Shown: positions 51,866 to 62,187, counted from the stretch's first letter. The stretch is DNA of 64,000 bases from Parafrankia irregularis (GCF_001536285.1 NZ_FAOZ01000017.1:62001-126000), one strand, 5' to 3'. Notes: generated by a model from the letters alone, not told the origin. Made by a program: numbers and translations.

Positions 51866-52714
51866 GTGACATCGACAACCGTCACCGGGCGCCGATCCGC
51901 GGGAGACCGCGGGTCGGCGCCCGGCGGGCTGCCGCTGACCCGGGTGTCCGGTGTGGGCCTCGGTGTGGCGATGCTGTGGTTCAGCCTGCTCGTTCTCATC
52001 CCGCTGGCGGCGGTCGCGGTGACGGCGTCGGAAGGTGGCTGGAGCCAGTTCTGGCGCACGGTCACCCAGGAACAGACCGCCGCCGCGATCGAGCTCACCG
52101 TCGGGACCGCCTTCCTCGTCACCCTGGTCAACATCGTGATGGGCACGGCGATCGCCTGGGTGCTGGTGCGGGACAGGTTCACCGGCAAGCGTGTCCTGGA
52201 AATCCTCATCGACATCCCGTTCGCCCTGCCGACAATCGTCGCCGGGCTGGTGCTGCTTTCCCTCTACGGCCCGAAGAGCCCACTGGGTGTGAACGTGGCC
52301 AACACCCGCACCGCGGTTTTCCTCGCCTTCCTGTTCGTCACTCTGCCGTTCGTCGTCCGCACCGTGCAGCCGGTGCTGGCCGAGCTCGACCGGGAGGCCG
52401 AAGAGGCGGCGGCCTCGCTGGGCGCGCGGCGGTTCACCATCTTCCGACGGATCATTCTGCCGGGCCTGACCCCGGCCATCGCGGCCGGAGCCGCGCTGTC
52501 GTTCGCCCGCGGCGTCAGCGAATACGGCTCACTGGTGCTGTTGTCCGGCAACCTGCCGATGCATACCGAGGTGGCGTCGGTGCGCATTCTCAGCAGCATC
52601 GAGAACGACAATCCCGAGAACGCGGCGGCGGTCGCGGTCGTCCTGCTGGCGATCTCGTTCGTCGTGATCGTCGCGGTGGACGTCCTGCAGCGGAGGATGG
52701 TGCGCCGTGGCTGA
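51866..52714 (+). CDS. cysT: Sulfate ABC transporter permease CysT
   Basis: A 282-residue inner-membrane permease (also called CysU) with six helices. The coupling loop reads EAAASLGARRFTIFRRIILP, and FARGVSEYGSLVLLSGN is typical of CysT. It pairs with CysW. The GTG start is four bases after the binding-protein stop, and its end overlaps the cysW start by eight bases. Confidence 0.93.
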   Translation: MTSTTVTGRRSAGDRGSAPGGLPLTRVSGVGLGVAMLWFSLLVLIPLAAVAVTASEGGWSQFWRTVTQEQTAAAIELTVGTAFLVTLVNIVMGTAIAWVLVRDRFTGKRVLEILIDIPFALPTIVAGLVLLSLYGPKSPLGVNVANTRTAVFLAFLFVTLPFVVRTVQPVLAELDREAEEAAASLGARRFTIFRRIILPGLTPAIAAGAALSFARGVSEYGSLVLLSGNLPMHTEVASVRILSSIENDNPENAAAVAVVLLAISFVVIVAVDVLQRRMVRRG

Positions 52715-53600
52715 CACACCCACGATCGAAGCGACCGCCGACCACCCGGCCGAGCACACGCCGCGGCCCGGCCGGGCCCGGCGGCGCGGCCGGCCGCCCG
52801 TGGGCCGGTACGCACTGCGGCTGGTCGTGATCGCCTATCTGTTCCTGCTCGTGGCGTGGCCGCTCTACCTCGTCGGGAAGAACACCTTCAACGACGGCTT
52901 CGACGACCTGCGCGCCATCCTGGACGACCCCGACACCGTCCACGCGCTGCGGCTCACCCTCACGATCGCGGTCGTCTCGGTGATCATCAACACGGTGTTC
53001 GGGGTGGGCATCTCGTTCCTCCTGGTCCGCTACCGGTTCCCAGGCAAGCGGCTGCTCAACGCCCTGCTGGACGTCCCGCTGTCGGTGTCGCCGATCGTGG
53101 TCGGGCTCGCGCTGATCCTGGTCTACGGCGGCCGGGACGGCTGGTTCGGGCCGACCCTCGAAGATGCCGGTCTCCAGGTCATCTTCGCCACCCCGGGCAT
53201 GATCCTGGCCACCACCTTCATCGCCCTGCCGCTGATGATCCGGGAGGTGGTCCCCGTCCTCGAGGAGATCGGGGACGACCAGGAGCAGGCCGCCCGCAGC
53301 CTCGGCGCGAACGCCGTCCAGACGTTCCGCCGCATCACCCTGCCCGCCATCAAATGGGGCGTGGTCTACGGCGTCGTGCTGAGCCTGGCCCGTGCCCTCG
53401 GCGAGTTCGGCGCGGTCAAGGTCGTCTCCGGCAATGTCTCCGGCGACACCCGCACCGCCACCCTCGTCGTCGAGGAGAAATACCTGAACTTCGACCGGGG
53501 CGGCGCCTACGCCACCGCCTTCCTGCTGGCACTCGTCGCGGTGGCCTGCATCGTCGTCGTGTCCCTCATTCGTCCGAAGGATCCGAAGGAAAAGCGGTGA
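52707..53600 (+). CDS. cysW: Sulfate ABC transporter permease CysW
   Basis: A 297-residue permease, partner of CysT. Six helices, coupling loop [20 protein letters not shown], and the CysW-typical [20 protein letters not shown], then [13 protein letters not shown]. About 30 extra basic N-terminal residues are present. The end overlaps the cysA start by four bases. Confidence 0.93.
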   Translation: MADTPTIEATADHPAEHTPRPGRARRRGRPPVGRYALRLVVIAYLFLLVAWPLYLVGKNTFNDGFDDLRAILDDPDTVHALRLTLTIAVVSVIINTVFGVGISFLLVRYRFPGKRLLNALLDVPLSVSPIVVGLALILVYGGRDGWFGPTLEDAGLQVIFATPGMILATTFIALPLMIREVVPVLEEIGDDQEQAARSLGANAVQTFRRITLPAIKWGVVYGVVLSLARALGEFGAVKVVSGNVSGDTRTATLVVEEKYLNFDRGGAYATAFLLALVAVACIVVVSLIRPKDPKEKR

Positions 53601-54619
53601 GCATCGAGATCACCAATGTCAACAAGCGCTTCGGCGACTTCGTGGCGCTCGACGACGTTTCCGTGAGCATTCCGACCGGCCAGCTCACGGCACTGCTCGG
53701 CCCGTCCGGCGGCGGCAAGTCCACGCTGCTGCGCATCATCGGCGGCTTGGAGCAGGCCGACACCGGACGGGTCGTGATCGAGGGCGTCGACGCGACGAAC
53801 CTGCCGCCGCAGAAACGCAACGTCGGTTTCGTCTTCCAGCACTACGCCGCGTTCAAGCACCTGTCGGTGCGGCGCAACGTGGCCTTCGGCCTGGAGATCC
53901 GCAAACGGCCGAAGGCCGAGATCCGCTCGCGGGTGGACGAGCTGCTCGCCCTCGTCCACCTGGAGCAGTTCGCCGAGCGGCTGCCCTCGCAGCTTTCCGG
54001 TGGGCAGCGGCAGCGGATGGCCCTGGCCCGCGCGCTGGCCATCGAGCCGACGGTGCTGCTGCTCGACGAGCCGTTCGGCGCGCTCGACGCCAAGGTCCGC
54101 CGGGAGCTGCGCGACTGGCTGCGCCGCCTGCACGACGAGGTGCACGTCAGCACCGTGTTCGTCACCCACGACCAGGAGGAGGCCCTCGAGGTCGCCGACG
54201 AGATCGTGGTCATCAACGAGGGGCGGATCGAGCAGATCGGGTCCCCGGACGACCTGTACGACCGGCCGGCGAACGACTTCGTCATGAGCTTCCTCGGCCC
54301 GGTCACCCAGCTCGGGGACAGGCTCGTCCGGCCACACGACCTGCAGTTGCACACCGGGGATCCGGCCGCGGGCGACATCGGCGGGCAGATCGCCCGCATC
54401 AACCGGATCGGCTTCGAGATCCGCGTCGACGTCGCCACCACCGGCCAGCCGAGCCAGGACGTCGTCGTGACACTGACCCGCAACGAGTTCCGCGCGCTGG
54501 GGCTCGACGTCGGCGCCGCGGTCAACCTCCGGCTCGCCCCGGAAAGCCACACCACCCCGGCGCCCCCCAGGCAGCCCACCCCGGCCGACACAGCGAAAAG
54601 CCTCACGCCCTCGCACTGA
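53597..54619 (+). CDS. cysA: Sulfate ABC transporter ATP-binding protein CysA
   Basis: A 340-residue ATPase. Walker [11 protein letters not shown]-loop [13 protein letters not shown] (characteristic of CysA), signature [15 protein letters not shown], Walker [16 protein letters not shown], switch [11 protein letters not shown]. The C-terminal region [12 protein letters not shown] with RPHDLQL is the CysA/TOBE-like regulatory domain. It overlaps cysW by four bases. The operon has no obvious terminator hairpin directly after it. Confidence 0.94.
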   Translation: MSIEITNVNKRFGDFVALDDVSVSIPTGQLTALLGPSGGGKSTLLRIIGGLEQADTGRVVIEGVDATNLPPQKRNVGFVFQHYAAFKHLSVRRNVAFGLEIRKRPKAEIRSRVDELLALVHLEQFAERLPSQLSGGQRQRMALARALAIEPTVLLLDEPFGALDAKVRRELRDWLRRLHDEVHVSTVFVTHDQEEALEVADEIVVINEGRIEQIGSPDDLYDRPANDFVMSFLGPVTQLGDRLVRPHDLQLHTGDPAAGDIGGQIARINRIGFEIRVDVATTGQPSQDVVVTLTRNEFRALGLDVGAAVNLRLAPESHTTPAPPRQPTPADTAKSLTPSH

Positions 54620-54902
54620 GCCGCACGCCGCAGCGGGGCACGGCGGGTGCGGCGCAGCGGGCGCGGCGCGGCGGGTCTGCCTCGGGCCCGCCCGCCAAGC
54701 CCCCCCCCCGGCGCAGCCCACCTCGCCGGCTGCGCATTTGCGAGTCCGCAAGCCCCGAGGGTTTTGGTCGCCCCGAGCCTGTAGCGGAATCCCGAGACGC
54801 GGCGGATCCGGGCCACCGGCCTGGGCTTGGCGGAGCCGCGCCGATGGAAGGCGAACCCCACCCGCACGGCCACCCTCATCGAGGATCCCGCACCGCTGCA
54901 CA
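54620..54902. other. Intergenic region after the sulfate operon with partial repeat copy F and a C tract
   Basis: No gene. A run of ten C lies at 54700-54709. At about 54742-54775, gagtccgcaagccccgaggg followed by ttttggtcg matches the left arm of the palindromic repeat family, without its right arm. Confidence 0.5.
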
Positions 54903-55020
54903 GCAATAGCATTTCACCTCAAGAGCGACAAAAAGGGCGAAGATGCACCTGGCGACCCGCAAGAAGTAAGGGTTTCGGTCGTTCCGACGACCAAAATCCT
55001 TCACTCTTGCGACTCGTCAA
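54903..55020 (+). repeat. Dispersed palindromic repeat, copy C
   Basis: Full copy: flank with tttcacctcaagagcgacaa and cacctggcgacccgc, then a hairpin at 54959-55010 whose arms start GCAAGAAGTAAGGG and end CCTTCACTCTTGC, with GGTCGT...ACGACC inside the loop. It lies between genes in the same direction, unlike the other copies. Confidence 0.85.
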
Positions 55021-55624
55021 CCCGGGCCACCGGGCTCTCGGGTATCCGGCCGCGTTCTCGGAGCGGGAACCTCCCCGCCCACCCACTTGTCGATCTTGAC
55101 TGGCGCCACCACGCGACAGGCCGTCCGGCGGTCAGGATCCCCAACTCTCTTGCGCCGCAGCAGCGGCGACCCGAGGCCCGGGATTCGGCCGCGGACTCCC
55201 TGTCGACCGAACCACTCAACCCCGCGCGGTTGCGGGCCAGGGCGAGCTTGGCATGGTTCGAGGCAGCTTGACGGCGACCCGCTTCAACCGGGCCCGAAAG
55301 ACGCCCGCGAGAGCACGCCAACGCTTCAACCGCAGGCGTCGGCGCACAGGCGGGGCTGACAGCGATCCACACGCGCGGCACGCGACAGCAATTCACCAAA
55401 ATGTCGACCGAAAAAGTGGGAAATTGCTGTCGAGCGGGCACGGATCATGGGAGAGTCCGAGCATGCGCTCGTGTCTCCTCGTGGGTCGGCCGTACGTCGA
55501 CTTCGGACGGGTGACGAGCGCGGCCTGTCACGGCCTCTGACGCACCTCGCCGTTCCCCATCAGCTCCGGCCTTCGATGCCGGCTGCCCGAAGACGCATTC
55601 GTTCCTGCCTTCACGGAGACGACC
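55021..55624. other. Intergenic region with a long-loop inverted repeat
   Basis: No gene is supported. An 11-base perfect inverted repeat, CGACAGCAATT / AATTGCTGTCG, at 55383-55393 and 55422-55432 encloses a 28-base, AT-richer loop. It may be a regulatory hairpin or operator for the haloperoxidase-sulfatase genes. GGAGA precedes the next GTG. Confidence 0.5.
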
Positions 55625-56962
55625 GTGCCTTTGTCGCGCGCCCGTACCCGCCCGCTCGCGCGGGCCCTCCTCCTCACCGCCACGCTGGCCGCCGCCACGC
55701 TCGCCAGCACCACCACGACCGGAGCCGTCGCCGCACCGGCACCCACCGGCTCCACCAGCAGCACCGGGCCAGGCGCGGATGTCGTGCTCGACTGGTACGA
55801 CATCACCGCGCAGACGGTCGCCGCGGCGGCCCTGCCAGCCCAGGTCACCAACAGCCGGATCTGGGCCGTGAGCTGGCTGGCCGCCGACCGGGCCATCGCC
55901 AGCCGCCCCGGTGGCCCCGGTGGCTCCGGCGGGCACGGCGGCCCCGGCCGGAATGACGCGGACTTCGCGGCGGCGGCTTTCGCGACCGCCATCCACGACG
56001 GGCTCGCCGCACAGGTTCCCGCCCGTACCGCCGAGCTGGACGCGGCGCTGACCGCCACGCTGGCGGAGGTCCCCGACGGGAAGGACGAAACCGCCGGGAT
56101 CTCCGCGGGGCGCCGCGCCGCCCGGGCCCTGCTCGCCGAGCGGGCCGGTGACGGGCTGGACGTCGCCTCGGTGAACGCCCCCTACACCCCGCCGGCGGAG
56201 GCGCCGGGCATCTGGCGGCCGACGCCGCCGGCCTACGCTCCCGCCGTCGGATCCGGGCAGGGCAAGGGGCGGACGTTCCTGCTCGGCCCGGCGAACCGGT
56301 TCCGTCCCGGGCCGCCGGACCCGCTCGGTTCGCCGGCCTACCAGCGTGACCTCGCCGAGGTCCGGGCCGTCGGGTCCGTCGACAGCACGGTGCGCACCGC
56401 CGAGCAGACCGACGTCGCGAAGTTCTGGGCCCAGTCGTCCCTCGCCGGCTACACCGCGATCCTGCGCGGGCTCGTCGAGCAGGAGGGCACGCGGCCGCTG
56501 GCCTGGCAGACGCATCTGGTCGCCACCTTCCACCAGGTGACCATCGACGCCCAGATCGCCGGTTACGAGGCGAAGTACGTCTACACCCGCTGGCGCCCCG
56601 TCACCGCCATCCGCTTCGCCGACACCGACGGCGACCCGACGACCGTCGCGGACCCGAACTGGACGCCGCTCATCGCGACCCCGGCACACCCCGAGTACCC
56701 GAGTGGCCACGCCACCTATGCCGGTGCCGCGCAGCGGGTGCTGGAGGCGTTCACCGGCTCGGGCCCGGCGCGGCCGATCGCCGTCACCAGCGCCACCGCA
56801 CCCGGCGTCACCCGGACCTACAGCTCGTGGCGGCAGGCGACCCAGGACAACATCGACGCCCGGGTCTGGGAAGGCGTCCATTTCCGCCACACCGACGAGA
56901 TCGGCGCCCAGCTCGGCCGGACCGTCGCCGCCTACGACCTGCGCCGGATCGACCTCCGCTAG
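55625..56962 (+). CDS. Secreted vanadium haloperoxidase-like (PAP2 superfamily) protein
   Basis: A 445-residue exported protein with a signal peptide (RARTRPLARALLLTATLAAA, cleavage near VAAPAP). The C-terminal half carries the vanadate/phosphate site of the haloperoxidase-PAP2 fold: KYVYTRWRPVTAIR, HPEYPSGHATYAGAA and the final WEGVHFRHTDEIG with a His. Members oxidise halides or act as acid phosphatases; which applies here is open. The GTG start is taken for its signal peptide. The sulfatase gene follows after 69 bases. Confidence 0.85.
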   Translation: MPLSRARTRPLARALLLTATLAAATLASTTTTGAVAAPAPTGSTSSTGPGADVVLDWYDITAQTVAAAALPAQVTNSRIWAVSWLAADRAIASRPGGPGGSGGHGGPGRNDADFAAAAFATAIHDGLAAQVPARTAELDAALTATLAEVPDGKDETAGISAGRRAARALLAERAGDGLDVASVNAPYTPPAEAPGIWRPTPPAYAPAVGSGQGKGRTFLLGPANRFRPGPPDPLGSPAYQRDLAEVRAVGSVDSTVRTAEQTDVAKFWAQSSLAGYTAILRGLVEQEGTRPLAWQTHLVATFHQVTIDAQIAGYEAKYVYTRWRPVTAIRFADTDGDPTTVADPNWTPLIATPAHPEYPSGHATYAGAAQRVLEAFTGSGPARPIAVTSATAPGVTRTYSSWRQATQDNIDARVWEGVHFRHTDEIGAQLGRTVAAYDLRRIDLR

Positions 56963-57031
56963 TCGGCGCGGGCGCGAAATCGCCCGTTGGAGCGGCCGAC
57001 GGGCCCGAGCATCCCAGGAAGGGACGCGAAA

Positions 57032-58459
57032 ATGAACGAGGGAAATCCGGAGAGCTCCGGACGCGAGCCGGGATCGACCAGCCGTCGAGGTTTTCTCGCC
57101 GGGTCGTTGGCGGCGGCGACCGCGGCGGCGACAGCCGGCCTGTCGACGATCCCGGGGCTCGTCTCGCCGGCGTCGGCGGCCACCCGGCCGAACATCCTGG
57201 TCATCGTCACGGATGACCAGCCCAAGGCGACGCAGTGGGCGACGCAGAAGACCTACGACTGGATTGCCGAGCAGGGTGTCCGGTTCACCAACGCCCACTG
57301 CACGACCCCGCTGTGCGCGCCCTCACGCTCGTCGATCTTCTCTGGTCGTTACGCCCACAACCACGGGGTGCGGGTCAACGCGAACCCCGGAAACCTGGGC
57401 CAGAACACCACCGTCCAGCGCTACCTGACCCAGGCCGGCTACCGCACCGGGCTGTTCGGCAAGTACCTCAACGGCTGGGACATCAACGCCAGCCCGCCGC
57501 ATTTCGAGGAATGGGCGCTGCTGAAGCCGAGCTACGTCGACGGCACCTACAACGTCAACGGCACGGTCCAGACGATCAATGGCTATACCACCAACGTCCT
57601 CAGGAACCGGACGCTGAGCTTCCTCGACAAGGCCGCGACCGACACGCGGCCGTGGTTCGCCTACGTTGCTCCGTACGCCCCGCACGGGCCCAACACACCG
57701 GCCGCCCAGTACGCCGACACGGTCGTGCCGGAGTGGAACGGCCGGCCGGCGGTGCACGAGACCGACAAGAGCGACAAGCCGCCCTACGTGCAGAACTCGA
57801 CCAGCACCCTCGCCGACGGCCAGGCGGTGCGGGAGCGGCAGCTGCGCACGCTGCTGTCCGTGGACGACGCGGTGCAGGCCTTCCGGGACAAGCTGGTGGC
57901 CCTCGGGCAGCTGGAGAACACGCTGGTCTTCTACGTCCCCGACAACGGGTACCTGTGGGGCGACCACGGCCGGGTCGCCAAGTCGGTTCCCTACACGCCG
58001 GCCCACGAGCTGCCGTTCTACGTGTCCTGGCCGGGCGGCGGCCTGGGTTCCGGAACGGTCGACAACCGCATCGTCGGGCACATCGACATCGCCCCGACGA
58101 TCCTCGACGCCGCGGGAATCACGCCGAACACCCCGCAGAACGGCTTCTCGCTGCTCTCCTCCTCCAGCCGCGACCACATCCTGACCGAGTTCTGGAAGAA
58201 GGGCACCGCTGCCGGTGGTGTACCCACCTGGGCCTCCTATGTCAGCACCACCAGGCAGTACGTCGAGTACTACGACCTGCACGCCAATGCCAGCGGCCAG
58301 CAGGCCGGGACGGGGCAGGTGCTGTTCCGTGAGTACTACGACCTGGTGAACGACCCGGGCCAGCTGGTGAATCTCCTTTACAACGCGACGCCGGCGCAGG
58401 AGCAGGCTCTCGGCATCCCCGCCCTCGCCGCCCAGCTCACCGCCGACCGCGCGGCCTGA
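57032..58459 (+). CDS. Exported type I sulfatase
   Basis: A 475-residue arylsulfatase-like enzyme. A Tat signal (SRRGFLAGSLAAATAAATAG) exports it folded. The catalytic motif CAPSRSSIFSGRY has Cys95, which must be converted to formylglycine; the metal site begins ILVIVTDDQ, and later VPDNGYLWGDHG and HELPFYVSWPG complete it. It releases sulfate from organic sulfate esters. The activating enzyme is encoded 97 bases downstream. The ATG at 57032 follows GGAAGGGA. Confidence 0.92.
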   Translation: MNEGNPESSGREPGSTSRRGFLAGSLAAATAAATAGLSTIPGLVSPASAATRPNILVIVTDDQPKATQWATQKTYDWIAEQGVRFTNAHCTTPLCAPSRSSIFSGRYAHNHGVRVNANPGNLGQNTTVQRYLTQAGYRTGLFGKYLNGWDINASPPHFEEWALLKPSYVDGTYNVNGTVQTINGYTTNVLRNRTLSFLDKAATDTRPWFAYVAPYAPHGPNTPAAQYADTVVPEWNGRPAVHETDKSDKPPYVQNSTSTLADGQAVRERQLRTLLSVDDAVQAFRDKLVALGQLENTLVFYVPDNGYLWGDHGRVAKSVPYTPAHELPFYVSWPGGGLGSGTVDNRIVGHIDIAPTILDAAGITPNTPQNGFSLLSSSSRDHILTEFWKKGTAAGGVPTWASYVSTTRQYVEYYDLHANASGQQAGTGQVLFREYYDLVNDPGQLVNLLYNATPAQEQALGIPALAAQLTADRAA

Positions 58460-58556
58460 CGGCCCGCGCAGGGCTCACTGATGGCGGTGGCCCGGCCCGA
58501 CCCCACGGGACGGGCCACCGCGACCGGTCCGACGACGAGAAAACGAAGAGAAACCC

Positions 58557-59486
58557 ATGTCTGCTTCCTGCTGCACCCCCGGCCGCGATCCCGGCACCGC
58601 CGGAGGCGTGGCGGCGCCCATCCGAGCAGCCGGCGCCCGCACGACGCGGATGATCAGGCTTCCCGGTGGGCGTTTCCTCATGGGTACCGAGGACGAGGAG
58701 GGCTACCCCGCGGACGGCGAAGGGCCGGTCCGGGAGATCGACCTGAGCCCCTTCGCGATCGAGGCGACGACGGTGACCAACACCCAGTTCGCCACGTTCG
58801 TCAAGGCGACCGGGTACGCCACCGACGCGGAGCGTCACGATTTCTCCTTCGTCTTCGAGGGCTTCCTTTCCGAAGAGGTCGCCACGAGCTCACCGGTCGT
58901 CCACGAGGTGCCCTGGTGGCATGCGGTGGCCGGGGCGTTCTGGAAACACCCCGAAGGGCCCGGCTCGTCCATCGCGTCCCGCCAGAACCATCCCGTCGTG
59001 CATGTCTCGTGGAACGACGCGCAGGCCTACTGCGCCTGGGCGGGCACCCGCCTGCCCTCCGAGGCCGAGTGGGAGTACGCCGCACGCGGCGGCCTGGAGC
59101 AGCGCCGTTACCCGTGGGGTGATGAGCTGATGCCGAAGGGCCGGCACCAGTGCAACATCTGGCAGGGCGTCTTCCCAACGGTGAACACGGGGGCGGGCGG
59201 CTATCTGGGCACCGCCCCGGCCAAGGCATACCGCCCCAACGGCCATGGGCTCTACAACGTCGTCGGCAATGTCTGGGAATGGTGCGGGGACTGGTTCAGC
59301 GCCGACTTTCACACCACCGGCCCGCGTTCGGATCCGACCGGGCCGCCCAGTGGCCTCGCCAAGGTCATGCGCGGCGGCTCGCACATGTGTCACTCGTCCT
59401 ACTGCAACCGGTATCGCGTCGCCGCGCGCAGCTCGAACACCCCCGACAGCTCAGCCGGCAACATCGGATTCCGGGTGGCATTCTAG
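58557..59486 (+). CDS. Formylglycine-generating enzyme
   Basis: A 309-residue FGE-sulfatase domain protein that oxidises the sulfatase Cys to formylglycine using copper and oxygen. Features are IRLPGGRFLMGTEDE, FAIEATTVTNTQFATFV, RLPSEAEWEYAARGG, NVWEWCGDWF and the active-site RGGSHMCHSSYCNRYR, where Cys278 and Cys283 have the same spacing as the copper ligands of known FGEs. No signal peptide is seen, which fits modification before Tat export of its partner. Confidence 0.95.
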   Translation: MSASCCTPGRDPGTAGGVAAPIRAAGARTTRMIRLPGGRFLMGTEDEEGYPADGEGPVREIDLSPFAIEATTVTNTQFATFVKATGYATDAERHDFSFVFEGFLSEEVATSSPVVHEVPWWHAVAGAFWKHPEGPGSSIASRQNHPVVHVSWNDAQAYCAWAGTRLPSEAEWEYAARGGLEQRRYPWGDELMPKGRHQCNIWQGVFPTVNTGAGGYLGTAPAKAYRPNGHGLYNVVGNVWEWCGDWFSADFHTTGPRSDPTGPPSGLAKVMRGGSHMCHSSYCNRYRVAARSSNTPDSSAGNIGFRVAF

Positions 59487-59564
59487 GCCACCCGACCGCG
59501 CGCATCCGCCATATGGCGGCCCACCGGGGATCCCGCGCCGGCGCGCCGCGCCGCGCCGCACCGC

Positions 59565-59672
59565 GCAAGCAATTCACGCCAACCACGGCAAACGAGGCAC
59601 AGAGTCACCTGGCGATCCGCAAGAAGCGAAGATTTTGGTTGTTGTCGCAGCCGAAATCCTCGCTTCTTGCTC
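59565..59672 (+). repeat. Dispersed palindromic repeat, copy D
   Basis: Full copy: flank with gcaattcacgccaaccacgg and gtcacctggcgatccgc, then a hairpin at 59619-59670 with arms GCAAGAAGCGAAGATTTTGG and CCGAAATCCTCGCTTCTTGC. It lies between convergent genes. Confidence 0.88.
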
Positions 59673-59700
59673 AGCAGCAATGGCTGCGCGCCCCGGGCGG

Positions 59701-60330
59701 CTATCCGACGGGACGCGGGACCCGCTGCGAAGCTGGGAACAGGACGGGACCCACCCAGCGACGGAGGTAGTCGCGCAGCTCCTGACCCATCCGGGGCGGG
59801 TCGGGCGGGACCAGGATCAGTGACTGCATGATCCGAAGCATGTGCTCGACGAGCTGATCGAGCATCTCGTCGTCGTAGCCGAGTTCCGCCCAGTTCACGC
59901 GCCGGTTGACCAGGATCGTGCGCACGCGGGCGATCTGGGCGGGTGCCATCATCCGCCGACTGAACGTGGTGGGATAGCCGCCGGCGAGCAGCAGCATGAG
60001 CAGCGGCTCGTCCGGAAAGCGCTCGATGATGAACGCCATCGCCTCGACGACGAAATCGGCGATGTCGTCGACGTCCGTGGGAAAAGTCGCCTCGAACTGT
60101 GCCACGAAGCGTTCCGCCGCGGCGTCTGACACGGCGGCGAAGAGTTCCTCGGTGCTCGTGAAGTAGCGGTAGACGGTCTTGCGGATGACACCGAGGTCGG
60201 TGGCGACGTTGGACAGGGTGGTTCCCGCCGCCCCGCGTAGCGCCACGCTCTGGATCGCGGCGTCGATGATGCGTTCGCGCGCCTGGGCGTCGTCGGCCGG
60301 CGGTACTCCGGCCCACCCTCTGCGACCCAT
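59701..60330 (-). CDS. TetR-family transcriptional regulator
   Basis: A 209-residue TetR protein. The helix-turn-helix is ARERIIDAAIQSVALRGAAG, then TLSNVATDLGVIRKTVYRYF; the ligand domain has YDDEMLDQLVEHMLRIMQSL. The ATG at 60330 (MGRRGW) is preferred over a longer frame. It converges on the FGE gene and is divergent from the dehydrogenase 770 bases away, which it may control. Ligand unknown. Confidence 0.87.
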   Translation of the reverse strand: MGRRGWAGVPPADDAQARERIIDAAIQSVALRGAAGTTLSNVATDLGVIRKTVYRYFTSTEELFAAVSDAAAERFVAQFEATFPTDVDDIADFVVEAMAFIIERFPDEPLLMLLLAGGYPTTFSRRMMAPAQIARVRTILVNRRVNWAELGYDDEMLDQLVEHMLRIMQSLILVPPDPPRMGQELRDYLRRWVGPVLFPASQRVPRPVG

Positions 60331-61101
60331 GCCTGCCACTCCCTGCTGCCTGACCACGGCGCTGTGCCCTGACCGTCCGGACTGTCCTACCCGCCCTGGG
60401 CGGCCCCGCGGGTCAAGAAGTGTTCTTGCACTCTGTACCCCGGCCGCGCCCGCCCGTTGCCACGCGCCCCTCCGGGCCCCGAGACGCGGAGCGCCACCGA
60501 GCCGCCCGGGCGGCACCGGTCATCCCACCATCCTCCAGACGACCGGATCCGAAAACCACTACGCACAGCGATCGATCGATCTCCGGATTGGACGTTGCCC
60601 CAGAAGAAACATCGATCCATCATATGTGTCATTGTCCCCTCTGGAAGCTGGTGATGAGTGACTGCCCTGCCGGCACAGCACGTCAGGGGCGATCTCGACC
60701 GCGACGGGGGCAGTGACGGCGACATGCGGAACGGCGGCCGGGGCGGCGACCGGTACAGCGACGGCGACGCGCGGGCAGCGCGTGGCACGCCGCGAGGCTC
60801 GCCGTGGCGCGGGCCTCGCCCCGCCACGGCCACCCACCCCGAGCGCTCTCGTTCCCGCGCACCCACGACTGTGCTTCCCGATTTCTCCCGTTCCACATTT
60901 CCGTTATCCGCCGGCCCGAGGTGGTGATTCAACGCGATGCGCAGATGTTCCTGGACCGGCCGTCAGCGGGTCTCACAGGGCGGCAGGGCGGCACGGGGCG
61001 GATCTGTCGGGTGCCGTTTCCATCGTCGACTCGCGCCGGCGGCGCCACTGACGCTCCCGCGCCGCGAGAAGGAAAAGACCCTGAGGGTTCCGAGGAGACC
61101 G
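60331..61101. other. Long divergent intergenic region without a recognisable gene
   Basis: About 770 bases between the TetR gene and mscR. Open frames are Arg-rich and resemble shadows. A less GC-rich patch around 60590-60635 (with atcatatgtgtcatt) is the likeliest promoter area. GAGGAG serves mscR. Confidence 0.4.
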
Positions 61102-62187
61102 ATGATGCAGGAAGTCCGTGGTGTGATCGCCCGCGGAAAAGGTGGGCCGGTAGAACTGACCACCATTCTGGTGCCCGATCCCGGCCCGGGCGAGGCGGTC
61201 GTCAGAATCCAGGCCTGCGGGGTCTGTCACACCGATCTGCACTACCGCGACGGTGGCATCAACGACGACTTTCCCTTTCTCCTGGGGCACGAGGCCGCCG
61301 GAGTGGTCGAGTCGGTCGGCGCCGGCGTGACGGACGTGGCCCCCGGCGACTTCGTGGTGCTCAACTGGCGGGCGGTCTGCGGCACCTGCCGTGCCTGTCT
61401 GCGAGGCCGGCCCTGGTACTGCTTCGCCACCCACAACGCCTCCGTTCCCATGACGCTGCCCGACGGGACGGCGCTGTCACCCGCCCTGGGCATCGGCGCC
61501 TTCGCCGAGAAGACCCTGGTACACGCCGGCCAGTGCACGAAGGTCTCCCCCGCCGCACGCCCGGCCGTGGCCGGGCTCCTCGGCTGTGGGGTGATGGCCG
61601 GTATCGGGGCGGCGGTCAACACCGGCGGGGTCACCCGCGGTGACAGCGTCGCGGTGATCGGCTGTGGCGGTGTCGGAGACGGCGCGGTTGCCGGCGCCCA
61701 TCTCGCCGGCGCGGCGAAGATCATCGCGGTGGACACCGATCCCCGCAAGCTCGAGTGGGCGAAGGGCTTCGGCGCGACCCACACCGTCAACGCGAAGGAA
61801 GTCGATCCGGTCGCCGCCATCCGGGAGATCACCGACGGCTTCGGTGCCGATGTCGTGATCGACGCCGTCGGCCGCCCGGAAACCTACCGGCAGGCCTTCT
61901 ACGCCCGCGACCTGGCGGGCACCGTCGTCCTGGTCGGCGTCCCCACGCCGGACATGACTCTCGAACTGCCACTGCTCGACGTGTTCGGTCGCGGCGGCGC
62001 ACTGAAGTCGTCCTGGTACGGCGACTGCCTGCCGTCCCGCGACTTTCCCATGCTGATCGATCTCTATCTTCAGGGCCGGCTCGGCCTCGACGCCTTCGTC
62101 ACCGAGGAGATCTCGCTGGACGGCGTCGAATCGGCGTTCTCCCGGATGCACACCGGAGACGTCCTACGTTCGGTGGTCATCCCCTGA
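61102..62187 (+). CDS. mscR: S-(hydroxymethyl)mycothiol dehydrogenase
   Basis: A 361-residue zinc alcohol dehydrogenase closely following the MscR/AdhE2 family: [75 protein letters not shown] (structural zinc), [24 protein letters not shown] (NAD loop) and [18 protein letters not shown]. It oxidises the mycothiol adduct of formaldehyde and is linked to nitrosothiol detoxification. GAGGAG precedes the ATG. It lies 104 bases before a binding-protein gene. Confidence 0.92.
   Translation: MMQEVRGVIARGKGGPVELTTILVPDPGPGEAVVRIQACGVCHTDLHYRDGGINDDFPFLLGHEAAGVVESVGAGVTDVAPGDFVVLNWRAVCGTCRACLRGRPWYCFATHNASVPMTLPDGTALSPALGIGAFAEKTLVHAGQCTKVSPAARPAVAGLLGCGVMAGIGAAVNTGGVTRGDSVAVIGCGGVGDGAVAGAHLAGAAKIIAVDTDPRKLEWAKGFGATHTVNAKEVDPVAAIREITDGFGADVVIDAVGRPETYRQAFYARDLAGTVVLVGVPTPDMTLELPLLDVFGRGGALKSSWYGDCLPSRDFPMLIDLYLQGRLGLDAFVTEEISLDGVESAFSRMHTGDVLRSVVIP

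Noticed and set aside
54700-54709. Ten-C homopolymer as a phase-variation switch
   Set aside because: It lies between genes and not near a start codon or in a promoter I can define.
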